Below are positions 43,957 through 52,158 of a stretch of DNA of 64,000 nucleotides, piece by piece. Every line of letters begins with the position of its first letter. Position 1 is the first letter of the stretch. The DNA is from Elusimicrobium minutum Pei191. GTDB lineage: Bacteria > Elusimicrobiota > Elusimicrobia > Elusimicrobiales > Elusimicrobiaceae. The position numbers and the translations under genes were made by a program. The notes below the pieces were generated by a model. The model searched no databases and was not told where the DNA came from. It saw only the letters and a list, made by a program, of their open reading frames with translations. Location: contig NC_010644.1 in assembly GCF_000020145.1 (NCBI RefSeq), forward strand, positions 372,001-436,000, in the 5' to 3' direction.

Positions 43957-44953
43957 AATTACTCTTGCCCACGGGGCGGGCGCGGAAGTTTCGCGCGGGT
44001 TTATAAAAAAAACCTTATTAAAATATTTTAAAAGTAAAAGTTTAGCGGAGCTTTCAGACTCGGCTAAAATTAAAATAAACTCAAAGGATATTTTATTTAC
44101 AACTGACAGTTATGTTGTAAACCCCGTATTTTTCCCCGGCGGCAATATAGGCGATTTGGCAGTTTGCGGTACCGTTAATGATATAAGCGTTAGCGGCGGG
44201 GATATTAAATATATTTCTTTAGGACTTATTATTGAGGAAGGGCTGGATTTAAAAGAGCTGGAACAAATTTTAAAAGCGGTAGCTTTACGGGCTAAAGAAG
44301 CGGGTGTTGAGATTGTAACCGGCGATACTAAAGTAGTTGAGCGCGGCGGGGCCGATAAAATTTTTATAAACACATCAGGCATAGGCCAGGCAATTGCGGA
44401 CGCAACTGTTAAAGCCCGAAATATTAAGAAAGGCGACAAAATTATAGTAAGCGGCAATTTGGCCGAGCACGGTATAAGCGTAATGAATGAACGCCACAAA
44501 CTTGGCCTTAAAGGCTTAAAAAGCGATGTGGCCCCTTTAAATAAAATAACAAAAGCACTGTTTTTAAAATTTGACAAAGACATTCATATGACGCGTGATT
44601 TAACAAGGGGCGGCCTTGCCGGCGCGCTTAAAGAAATTGCGGAACAAGCTAAAAAAGATATTGAGTTGGAAGAAAGCCGCGTTCCGCTTTCTAAAGCTGT
44701 AAAAGGAGCAGTCAGTATACTCGGCGTAGACCCGCTGCAAACCGCTAACGAAGGTAAATTTGTATGCATAGCGGATGCAAAAAAAGCCGAAAGCGTTTTG
44801 AAACTTTTAAAAACTTTTGCTTACGGTAAAGACGCTAAAATTTGCGGAACTGTTTTAAAAACAAGGAAAGGGCGGGTTTATATAAAAACGCCGCTCGGTG
44901 CCAGCCGCGCGCTGGCTGAGCATGAGGGCAGTAATTTGCCGCGTATATGTTAA
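43946..44953 (+). CDS. hypE: Hydrogenase maturation protein HypE
   Basis: A 335-residue HypE of the PurM/ThiL fold. It dehydrates the thiocarboxamide on its own C-terminal Cys to a thiocyanate, which donates cyanide. The essential end is intact: NLPRIC, with Cys as the last residue. The N-terminal LAHGAGAEVSRGFI and TTDSYVVNPVFFPGGNIG segments and the VTGDTKVVERGGAD nucleotide site are also present. It overlaps hypD by 11 bases and hypF by seven. Confidence 0.96.
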   Translation: MKNKITLAHGAGAEVSRGFIKKTLLKYFKSKSLAELSDSAKIKINSKDILFTTDSYVVNPVFFPGGNIGDLAVCGTVNDISVSGGDIKYISLGLIIEEGLDLKELEQILKAVALRAKEAGVEIVTGDTKVVERGGADKIFINTSGIGQAIADATVKARNIKKGDKIIVSGNLAEHGISVMNERHKLGLKGLKSDVAPLNKITKALFLKFDKDIHMTRDLTRGGLAGALKEIAEQAKKDIELEESRVPLSKAVKGAVSILGVDPLQTANEGKFVCIADAKKAESVLKLLKTFAYGKDAKICGTVLKTRKGRVYIKTPLGASRALAEHEGSNLPRIC

Positions 44954-47157
44954 GAAAAAGGATTTTAATAAACGGCGTTGTGCAGGGCGTGGGTTTTAGG
45001 CCTTTTATTTATAAAAGCGCTTTAAAATTTAGGCTTAGCGGCTTTGTGCAAAATACTTCGGCGGGTGTTATAACTGAAGCTCAGGGGAGTAAAGAAAATA
45101 TAAATAAATTTATACTTTTTATAAAACAAAACTGCCCGCCGCAGGCTAAGATAGAAGATCTTAAAATAACGGATATAAAAGAAAAAAAAGAAAAAGGTTT
45201 TTTAATTATCGCAAGTAAAAAAGACAATATTCAAACCGTTTTTTTACCGCCTGACTTAGCTATGTGTAAAGATTGCGGCAAGGAAATACTTAACCCCAAA
45301 GACCGCCGTTTTTTATACCCGCTTACCAACTGCACCAACTGCGGCCCCAGGCTCAGTATTACAAAAACTTTGCCCTATGACCGCAAGGCAACCACAATGT
45401 CAAAGTTTAAAATGTGCCCCGCCTGCCAAAAGGAGTATGAAAGCCCAAACTCCCGCCGTTTTCACGCTCAGCCTAACGCCTGCCCAGTCTGCGGGCCGCA
45501 AGTATTTTTCAAATTTAAAAATAAAAATTTTAAAGGTTTAAAAGCCTTAAAAACCGCAGCCGTTTTTTTAGATAAAGGTAAAATCACGGCTGTAAAAAGT
45601 ATAGGCGGTTATCATTTAGCCTGCGACGCTAAAAATCCTAAAGCTGTCACTTCTCTGAGACTTAGCAAAAAACGCCCCTACAAACCTTTAGCTATAATGT
45701 TTAAAGATTTAAAAACCGCCAAAAAATATTGTTTTATAAATAAAATTGAGGCCCGCGCCCTTTTGTCGCCCGCCGCGCCTATAGTAATTGTAAAAAAGAA
45801 AAAAGAGCTTAAGCTTATTTCGGATAATCTTAATAATTATGGTATTATGCTGCCTTATACGCCGCTTCATAAAATATTATTTTCCCTCTTAAAAACGGAT
45901 GTTTTGGTCATGACTTCGGGCAACGCCAAAGGCGGCGCGCTTTGCAGCGGCGATGGGGAAGCTTTTAAAAAACTTTCCAAAATAGCGGATGGCTTTTTAT
46001 ACCACGAGCGTGAAATTTATAATAAGGTTGATGACAGTATTATGTTTGAAGCCTTGGGCAAAATGCGTTTTATAAGGCGGGCCAGAGGCTTTGCCCCGCT
46101 GCCCGCCACGCTTGCTAAAAAAGCTAAAAAAAGCATTTTAGCTTTGGGGGCTGATAAAACGGCCGCTTTTTGTTTAGTTAAAGAAAATAAAGCTTATCTA
46201 AGTCAGTATATAGGCGATTTGAATAAAAAAGAAAACGGCGGGTTTTATTTAACCGCGCTTGAAAAAAATAAGAGGCTTTTAGGGATAAACCCCCAAGTTA
46301 CAATTGCCGATTTGCACCCCGGTTATTTTACAAACAAACTGCCTTTTAAGAATGTAAATAAAATACAGCATCACGCTGCGCACGCTTTAAGCGTGGCGGC
46401 GGAGCATAATTTAAAAGGCCGTTTTTTAGCGGTAAATCTTGACGGTAGCGGACTGGGAAGCGACGGCGCCATATGGGGCGGGGAGTTTTTGGCTTTTAAT
46501 AATAAAAATTGGAAAAGGGCCGCTTATTTTGAGCCTTTGCCCTTACCCGCCGGGGATGAAAGCGTAAGCGAAATTTGGCTCCTTACATTAGGCGCTATTA
46601 AAAAAATTTATGGCAAGGATTGGACTAACTATAAATATCTTTTTAAAAATGTGCCGCGGCAAAAATTTAGGCTGGCCTTAAAACTTATAGACAACGGTAT
46701 TAACGTTTATAACTCTAGCAGCGCGGGCCGTGTTTTTGATATTGTAAGCCATATCGCTTTAGGCATTACCAAAACCACATACCAGGCCCAGGCGGCCATG
46801 GAGCTTGAGGCAAAATGCCTTAGGCTTAAAAGCCCTTATAAAGTTGTTATGGAAAAACAAAATGGTTGTTACATTATAAAAACAGGGGAGATGTTAAAAG
46901 AAATTTTATCTTATTCGAGGAGCGCGGAAGAAATATCGGCAAGATTTCACGCTTACATGGTTTACTCTGTTTTGGAAACGGCAAAAAAACTTAAACTTAA
47001 AAATATTTGTTTAAGCGGAGGCGTATTTCAAAATAAAGTTTTATTGAAAGGCACGGTAAATGTTTTAAAACGCGCAGGATTTAATGTGTATTTAAATGAA
47101 CAAACGCCTTGTAACGACGGGGGGTTGGCTCTCGGACAGGCGTGGAATATGGTTTAA
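44947..47157 (+). CDS. hypF: Carbamoyltransferase HypF
   Basis: A 736-residue HypF, which makes carbamoyladenylate from carbamoyl phosphate and transfers the carbamoyl group to HypE. Domains in order: acylphosphatase (GVVQGVGFRPFIYK), two zinc fingers (CKDCGK ... CTNCG and CPACQKEY ... CPVCG), a YrdC-like domain (about 195-375) and a Kae1-like domain with the HHAAHALSVA and NLDGSGLGSDG motifs. It closes hypCDEF; hypA and hypB are not next to it. A terminator lies 16 bases after the stop. Confidence 0.96.
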   Translation: MLRKRILINGVVQGVGFRPFIYKSALKFRLSGFVQNTSAGVITEAQGSKENINKFILFIKQNCPPQAKIEDLKITDIKEKKEKGFLIIASKKDNIQTVFLPPDLAMCKDCGKEILNPKDRRFLYPLTNCTNCGPRLSITKTLPYDRKATTMSKFKMCPACQKEYESPNSRRFHAQPNACPVCGPQVFFKFKNKNFKGLKALKTAAVFLDKGKITAVKSIGGYHLACDAKNPKAVTSLRLSKKRPYKPLAIMFKDLKTAKKYCFINKIEARALLSPAAPIVIVKKKKELKLISDNLNNYGIMLPYTPLHKILFSLLKTDVLVMTSGNAKGGALCSGDGEAFKKLSKIADGFLYHEREIYNKVDDSIMFEALGKMRFIRRARGFAPLPATLAKKAKKSILALGADKTAAFCLVKENKAYLSQYIGDLNKKENGGFYLTALEKNKRLLGINPQVTIADLHPGYFTNKLPFKNVNKIQHHAAHALSVAAEHNLKGRFLAVNLDGSGLGSDGAIWGGEFLAFNNKNWKRAAYFEPLPLPAGDESVSEIWLLTLGAIKKIYGKDWTNYKYLFKNVPRQKFRLALKLIDNGINVYNSSSAGRVFDIVSHIALGITKTTYQAQAAMELEAKCLRLKSPYKVVMEKQNGCYIIKTGEMLKEILSYSRSAEEISARFHAYMVYSVLETAKKLKLKNICLSGGVFQNKVLLKGTVNVLKRAGFNVYLNEQTPCNDGGLALGQAWNMV

Positions 47158-47173
47158 AATAAAACTAAGACAT

Positions 47174-47204
47174 AAAAAAACCCCGCTAAAGCGGGGTTTT
47201 TTTA
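47174..47204. terminator. Bidirectional terminator between hypF and a pilin gene
   Basis: AAACCCCGC and GCGGGGTTT pair around TAAA, with A and T runs on the two sides. It serves the convergent hypF and pilin genes. Confidence 0.88.
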
Positions 47205-47218
47205 AAACTTAAAAACTA

Positions 47219-47746
47219 TTACCATGTACCGCTGTAAGCGAGACCGGCGATACCGGCTGCTGAAGAATCAGCCTGTGTCGCGCCATCGTTCCACTCTTCA
47301 CAAATATCAAAGGCTTTACCTGTTGTATCTGCCGTGTAGCAGAACGGTTTTAAGCTGCCTGTTGACGTAAATGATTTTGCCAAAGCATACGGATATGAAG
47401 TATTTTCCCTGTTGGCAATAACATGGCCTGTGGTGCCGCTCGCAACAAGTTGCACAATGAAACCGTTTCCGCTTGATTTTGTGCGGAGCGTATCATTGGC
47501 GTTTGTTCTTTGCTTAAGGTCGCCGGTAGGCGTTGTGTCAAGCCTTTTCCAGTTGTCCGTATATCTGCCAGTAGACATAAAATATCTCTGCTGGGCAAGT
47601 ATAGCGTTACCGATAATTGTTTCGGCTTCCGCCATTCTTGATTTTTCTACTGCTTTAAAGTACTGAGGCAACGCAATTGCTGCCAAAATACCGATAATGA
47701 GCACCACTACTAAAAGCTCAATTAATGTGAAACCTTTTCTATTCAT
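47219..47746 (-). CDS. Type IV pilin-like protein
   Basis: A 175-residue prepilin with a short leader (MNRKG) before [24 protein letters not shown], followed by FKAVEKSRMAEAETIIGNAI. The globular part carries RYFMSTGRYTDNWKRLDTTP, and two cysteines lie near the C-terminus (PFCYTADT, DICEEW), probably forming a C-terminal disulfide loop as in major pilins. It has a strong AAGGAGGG SD. It is a single-gene unit, convergent with hypF. Confidence 0.93.
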   Translation of the reverse strand: MNRKGFTLIELLVVVLIIGILAAIALPQYFKAVEKSRMAEAETIIGNAILAQQRYFMSTGRYTDNWKRLDTTPTGDLKQRTNANDTLRTKSSGNGFIVQLVASGTTGHVIANRENTSYPYALAKSFTSTGSLKPFCYTADTTGKAFDICEEWNDGATQADSSAAGIAGLAYSGTW

Positions 47747-47899
47747 TTCCTAGCCCTCCTTTAAGGGTTTGCTAATTTTGGTGGTCATGCTTAAGCCACA
47801 TAGTAAGTCTAATAATATATTTTCAAAAAGTCAATATGATATTTATATATTATATTCTAAATCAAATAATACATAAAAACATTTATTTTAAATGCCAAA
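47747..47899. other. AT-rich gap upstream of a pilin gene
   Basis: About 150 bases, presumably carrying the pilin promoter on the minus strand. No gene or strong hairpin seen. Confidence 0.4.
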
Positions 47900-48646
47900 T
47901 CAATGCTTTGAAAGCGTGTAATATTGCATTGCCTCAGATAAATGTTTTTGTATATCGGCTATTCTTTTTGCGTCCGAAGGATGTGTGGAAAGAAATTGCG
48001 GTGTGCCCGAAGAGCCCGCGGCACTCATTCTTTGCCAAAAATCAACCGCTTTTCTAGGATCATAACCTGCTTTTGCCATAAGCATAAGGCCTAAATAATC
48101 GGCCTCGCTTTCATGTTTGCGGCTGTAAGGAAGCATTACCCCTAAATTTGACGCAAGCCCGTAAGCCGATAAAACGTTTGCGTTGGTTGTTGTTGCGCCT
48201 AAAATCTGTCCGCCCATGTTAAGCAAGGAACTTTGGCTCATTCTTTCAGCTCCGTGGCGGGCTAAAGCGTGCGCTATCTCATGCCCCATTACAACGGCAA
48301 GCCCGTCGGCGTCTTTTGCTATGGGTAATATGCCCGAATACACGGCTACTTTGCCGCCCGGCAGACAAAACGCGTTTATTTGATTATCTTTTATTAAAAC
48401 AAATTTCCAGTTGTAATCAACCCCCGCGTGAGTTGCCAAATCACGCCCTACTTTGTTTACTAAATTGGCTTCAGCCGTGCCTGTTATTACCTGTGAACTT
48501 GAAAGAACTTCGTTAAAAGACTGCAGCCCCAAAGCCTGCTCCTCTTCGTAAGACATTGTTATAAATTGTTTTCTTCCGGTTCCTGCTACAGTAGCGCAGG
48601 CGGCTAAAAACGTAAGCGTTATAAGAATATATAAAGTTTTTTTCAT
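47900..48646 (-). CDS. M48 metalloprotease lipoprotein
   Basis: A 248-residue LoiP/YggG-type protease: lipoprotein signal with the lipidated Cys at 17 (TLTFLAAC), zinc motif HEIAH at 122-126, a later ligand in ESEADYLGLMLMAKAGYDP, and STHPSDAKRIADI near the end. It should act at the periplasmic side of a membrane and degrade envelope proteins. It differs from the polytopic HtpX-like protease at 32286. AGGAGA precedes the ATG. Confidence 0.92.
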   Translation of the reverse strand: MKKTLYILITLTFLAACATVAGTGRKQFITMSYEEEQALGLQSFNEVLSSSQVITGTAEANLVNKVGRDLATHAGVDYNWKFVLIKDNQINAFCLPGGKVAVYSGILPIAKDADGLAVVMGHEIAHALARHGAERMSQSSLLNMGGQILGATTTNANVLSAYGLASNLGVMLPYSRKHESEADYLGLMLMAKAGYDPRKAVDFWQRMSAAGSSGTPQFLSTHPSDAKRIADIQKHLSEAMQYYTLSKH

Positions 48647-48662
48647 TCCGTTCTCCTACAAT

Positions 48663-48708
48663 AAAAAAAAGCTTGTACCAATATTATAAATAAAAGTACA
48701 AGCTTTGT
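48663..48708 (-). terminator. Terminator of tRNA-Leu
   Basis: On the minus strand AAAGCTTGTAC and GTACAAGCTTT pair around an AT-rich loop, followed by a T run. It lies just downstream of the tRNA. Confidence 0.82.
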
Positions 48709-48716
48709 TAAATAAA

Positions 48717-48798
48717 TGCGCAGAGAGGGACTCGAACCCTCAAGCCGTTAGGCATGCGCCCCTCAAACGCACGCGTATACCAATTCCGCCACCTGCGC
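48717..48798 (-). tRNA. tRNA-Leu (anticodon GAG)
   Basis: A class II tRNA with a long variable arm. Acceptor GCGCAGG pairs with TCTGCGC, the anticodon loop TTGAGGG sits in a TGCGT/GCGCA stem, the T arm is GAGGG-TTCGAGT-CCCTC, and the discriminator is A. No CCA is encoded. Confidence 0.93.
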
Positions 48799-48929
48799 GT
48801 AAATCTGTTTTATTAATTAACCTAAAATACCGGGTCAATTTTCATGAGGGCAAATTTTCAATTTATTTTACAACTAATAAATAATTTTATCAAAAAAACA
48901 ATAACCTTGCAATTGTCTTAAAAAGTCTG

Positions 48930-49544
48930 TCAGCGGTTTAAGTATTTTTTTATGCCTTTATAAACCCTTTCAGCCAATACGGCGTAGCCTTCGTTGTTGG
49001 GGTGAATCTGGTCCGATTTAAGTTTAGGGTTTGTTAAAATGCCGTCCATAATAGCGGGTACAAAAACAGCGCCTTTTTCTTTAGCTATTTGTTTATAAGC
49101 TTTTGTGTACTTGCCCATAAAAGGGTTGCCGCCGGTATCAACTATAACGGCCACCGCGCCTTGGGCTTGCACGGCGTCAACCATTTTTTCTATGGCGGAC
49201 ACGGTTTCTTCAAAAGGCGTTTTTCTTATAAAATCATTGCCGCCGAATTCTATTAAAACCATATAAGGCCTGTGCTTAAAAACATCATTTATCCTTGCTA
49301 ACCCTTGGGGGGCGGTTTCACCGCTGACGCCAAGATTTACAACGCGCATATTTGTTTTTTGCGCAAGTATGTCCGGGTATGATTTCCCGGGTGAAGCCCC
49401 GTGTCCGTATGTAAGGCTGTCGCCGAAAGCCACTATGGTATTACTGTTATTGTTTTGTAGGTTTTTTATTTCCGTTTTTGTAAAACTCTTGTAAGCAAAT
49501 ACCATAGCCGCCGCTATAATGGCGGTTAAAATAACTTTTTTCAT
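48930..49544 (-). CDS. GDSL/SGNH-family esterase
   Basis: A 204-residue esterase with an N-terminal membrane anchor or signal (about 3-18), then the SGNH blocks: FGDSLTYGHGA (Ser 43), NLGVSGETAPQ (Gly), EFGGNDF (Asn) and DQIHPNNEGY (Asp and His). It is similar to TesA/arylesterase-type lysophospholipases and probably works outside the cytoplasm. The substrate is not evident. The SD is weak; it is divergent from coaX. Confidence 0.9.
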   Translation of the reverse strand: MKKVILTAIIAAAMVFAYKSFTKTEIKNLQNNNSNTIVAFGDSLTYGHGASPGKSYPDILAQKTNMRVVNLGVSGETAPQGLARINDVFKHRPYMVLIEFGGNDFIRKTPFEETVSAIEKMVDAVQAQGAVAVIVDTGGNPFMGKYTKAYKQIAKEKGAVFVPAIMDGILTNPKLKSDQIHPNNEGYAVLAERVYKGIKKYLNR

Positions 49545-49565
49545 ACTTTAACTTTACCAAATTAG

Positions 49566-49614
49566 TAGAATATTGGTAACCGCGCTACCCTTTGAGGAGC
49601 GCAGGAGGGTAAAA
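49566..49614 (+). promoter_or_regulatory. coaX leader with two alternative hairpins
   Basis: TAGAAT at 49566-49571 suggests a transcript start near 49578. GCGCT (49582-49586) can pair with AGCGC (49598-49602), or TACCCT (49586-49591) with AGGGTA (49606-49611). The second covers the SD AGGAGGG (49603-49609). Confidence 0.4.
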
Positions 49615-50391
49615 ATGATTCTTACATTAGATGTTGGCAATACACAGATTTTCGGCGGTGTTTATGAAGGTGACAATCTTAAACTTACTTTTAGAAAAAC
49701 TTCTAAGGGTACATTAACCTCAGATGAACTGGGCCTGTTTTTAAGACAGGTTTTAAGAGAAAACGGCCTGGATCCAAAAAAAATCAGAGAAGTGGGCGTT
49801 TCTTCAGTAGTGCCTGATATTAACAGAACAATACATAACAGTTGTATGAAATATTTGGGGCTTGAGCCTTTTATGATAGGCCCCGGCATTAAAACAGGGT
49901 TAAACATACGCGGGCGCGACGCAGCCAACCTGGGCGCGGACCGCGTGGCCGACGCTATTGCCGCCATGAATATTTACCCCGATAGAAATTTGCTTATAAT
50001 TGATTTCGGCACCGCAAACACTTATGACGCTATTTCTAAAAATAAAGAATATAAGGGCGGCGCCATACAGATAGGAGTAAGCACTTCTTTAAACGCTTTA
50101 ATACAGAACGCGGCTCTTTTATCTAAAGTGGAAATTTTAGATCCCGGCGGAGCGGCCAGCCTTACTACCGAAGGTCAAATACAAGCGGGCCTTTATTATG
50201 GTAACTTAGGCGCGATAAAAGAATTTATAACAAGAATTAAAAAAGAATGTTTTGGTAATGAAGAAAGCATTGTTATCGGTACCGGTGGTATGGGCAGGTT
50301 GTTTGAATCGGCTAAAGTATTTGACGTTTATTTGCCTGATCTTGTAATACTTGGTATAAAGATAGCATTGGAACAAAACAGGAGCGTGTAA
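49615..50391 (+). CDS. coaX: Type III pantothenate kinase
   Basis: A 258-residue CoaX, the first enzyme of coenzyme A synthesis, of the acetate-kinase-like fold. Motifs: MILTLDVGNTQIFGG (phosphate 1), NLGADRVADAIAAM (pantothenate/dimer region with Asp) and LLIIDFGTANTYDAIS (phosphate 2). The start is the ATG at 49615 after AGGAGGG; the upstream frame extends but only through the leader. It is coupled to rmuC three bases downstream. CoaX-type enzymes are not inhibited by CoA, unlike CoaA. Confidence 0.94.
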   Translation: MILTLDVGNTQIFGGVYEGDNLKLTFRKTSKGTLTSDELGLFLRQVLRENGLDPKKIREVGVSSVVPDINRTIHNSCMKYLGLEPFMIGPGIKTGLNIRGRDAANLGADRVADAIAAMNIYPDRNLLIIDFGTANTYDAISKNKEYKGGAIQIGVSTSLNALIQNAALLSKVEILDPGGAASLTTEGQIQAGLYYGNLGAIKEFITRIKKECFGNEESIVIGTGGMGRLFESAKVFDVYLPDLVILGIKIALEQNRSV

Positions 50392-50394
50392 ATT

Positions 50395-51603
50395 ATGTCC
50401 GTTTGGATTTTAGTTTTAATTATTTTAATTGTGGCGGCGGCCTGCTTTTTTACCGGTTATTTACTGGCTGATAAAAAAGCCGCGTTTAAGACAGCTTCTT
50501 TAGAAGTAAAATTAAGCGAACGTGAGCAGAACGAGGAGCGCCTTGTAAACACTTTTAAAGCTCTTTCGGCCGAGGCTCTTAATACAAACAATAAATCCTT
50601 TCTTGAACTTGCCAAAACCACCTTGGAAAAATACCAGGAATCCGCCAAAGGCGACCTTGAAAAAAGACAACAGGCCATAAACAGCCTTGTCGAACCCGTA
50701 AAAGAAACGCTTGGTAAATTTGAAGTTAAAATAGGCGAAATTGAAAAAGAAAGAAAAGGCGCCTACGAAGGCCTTAAAGAGCAAATGCATATGCTTTTAG
50801 GCACTACGCAAACTCTATCAAACGCTTTAACATCCTCCTCGTCACGCGGCAGATGGGGGGAATTGCAGCTTAAAAAAATTGTTGAGCTTGCTGGCATGAT
50901 GAATCACGCCGATTTTGTTGAACAGTCCTCCGTTTCCACTCAGGACGGACGCTTAAGACCTGACTTAATAGTAAAACTGCCCGGCGGCAGCAATATCGTT
51001 GTGGACAGTAAAGCGCCCGTTTCAAAATATCTTGAAGCTGTTGAACTTAAAGATCCTTCCGCCAGGCATGCAAAATTTAAGGAGTTCGCCGCCCAGATAA
51101 AAGACCATATTAAAAGTTTAAGCAGCAAGGCTTATTGGGAGCAGTTTAGCCCCACGCCTGATTTTGTTGTGCTTTTTATACCGGGGGATTCTTATTTCGC
51201 CGCCGCTTTGGAGGCTGAACCTGCTTTAATTGAAAACGCAGTAAAAGAAAAAGTTATTGTTGCTACGCCGACAACTTTAATAAGTTTGCTTAAGGCTATA
51301 GCGTACGGGTGGAGAAATGTGTCTGTCGAACAAGACGCCAAAGAAATTGCCGCTTTGGGTAAAGAACTTTATGAAAGAATAGCCACCATGTCCGAGCATT
51401 TTTATAAAATCGGTTCCGGCTTGGAAAACGCCACAAAAAGTTATAACCAAACATTACGCTCTTATGAGTCGCGCGTGCTTGTAAGCGCGAGAAGGTTTAA
51501 AGATTTTAAAGTGTCCGATAAAGAAATAGATGTTTCTTCCGAGCATACTATTGACGTGCTTCCAAATTATTCAGAAGACAATAAAAAAGACCTCCTTGAC
51601 TAA
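50395..51603 (+). CDS. rmuC: RmuC family protein
   Basis: A 402-residue RmuC. An N-terminal membrane helix (about 3-25) is followed by a long coiled coil (about 35-125) and the conserved nuclease-like domain (about 145-345) with SSSRGRWGELQLKKIVELAG, RPDLIVKLPGG, VVDSKAPVSKY and LFIPGDSYFAAAL. It limits DNA inversions at repeats in E. coli. It is cotranscribed with coaX, an unrelated function. The terminator overlaps its stop codon. Confidence 0.93.
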   Translation: MSVWILVLIILIVAAACFFTGYLLADKKAAFKTASLEVKLSEREQNEERLVNTFKALSAEALNTNNKSFLELAKTTLEKYQESAKGDLEKRQQAINSLVEPVKETLGKFEVKIGEIEKERKGAYEGLKEQMHMLLGTTQTLSNALTSSSSRGRWGELQLKKIVELAGMMNHADFVEQSSVSTQDGRLRPDLIVKLPGGSNIVVDSKAPVSKYLEAVELKDPSARHAKFKEFAAQIKDHIKSLSSKAYWEQFSPTPDFVVLFIPGDSYFAAALEAEPALIENAVKEKVIVATPTTLISLLKAIAYGWRNVSVEQDAKEIAALGKELYERIATMSEHFYKIGSGLENATKSYNQTLRSYESRVLVSARRFKDFKVSDKEIDVSSEHTIDVLPNYSEDNKKDLLD

Positions 51604-51619
51604 AAGAGGTCTTTTTTAT
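51583..51619. terminator. Bidirectional terminator between rmuC and greA
   Basis: AAAAAAGACCTC and GAGGTCTTTTTT pair around the rmuC stop codon. T runs on both strands serve both convergent genes. Confidence 0.85.
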
Positions 51620-51637
51620 TAAGCGTTTTAAATATAA

Positions 51638-52108
51638 TTATTTATATTCCAGTTTAACAAGCTTATACATTTTTTTGCCTTTGGGAAGCACGGCTTCAAA
51701 TTCTTCCCCTTCCTTTTTGCCTAAAATTGAAACCGCTAAAGGCGATTGTACCGATAATAAACCTTTTTCGGGATTACTTTCCATAGAGCCTACCAAAGTA
51801 TAAGTAAAATCAATATCTGCCGAAATATCGTGCACCGTTACGGTTGCGCCAATGCGAGCTTCGCTTTTATCTACCTGGATATCATCGGTAATTTGCGCGT
51901 TTCTGAGCTTCTGTTCCAAATCCTGAATTTTAACTAAAGTCTCTTCCTGCCTTGATTTAGCGGCTGCGTACTCGGCGTTTTCCCTTAAATCACCCTGCTG
52001 GGCGGCTTCGCCTATTTCAAGGGATAGTTTCGCCTTAATTTCTTTTAAGGCGGTTAAATCCTCTCTTAATTTTTCATAATTTTTACGGCTTAAATAATAC
52101 TTCTCCAT
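51638..52108 (-). CDS. greA: Transcription elongation factor GreA
   Basis: A 156-residue GreA, which rescues backtracked RNA polymerase by stimulating transcript cleavage. The N-terminal coiled coil (about 1-75) carries the acidic tip QQGDLRENAEYAAAKSRQ, and the C-terminal FKBP-like domain covers about 80-156. The ATG at 52108 lies six bases after AAGGAG; a TTG two codons earlier overlaps that spacing and was rejected. It is convergent with rmuC. Confidence 0.95.
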   Translation of the reverse strand: MEKYYLSRKNYEKLREDLTALKEIKAKLSLEIGEAAQQGDLRENAEYAAAKSRQEETLVKIQDLEQKLRNAQITDDIQVDKSEARIGATVTVHDISADIDFTYTLVGSMESNPEKGLLSVQSPLAVSILGKKEGEEFEAVLPKGKKMYKLVKLEYK

Positions 52109-52158
52109 AAACAACTCCTTCTTTTATTGTTCAAAAAGTATAGCAAATTATTTTATGC

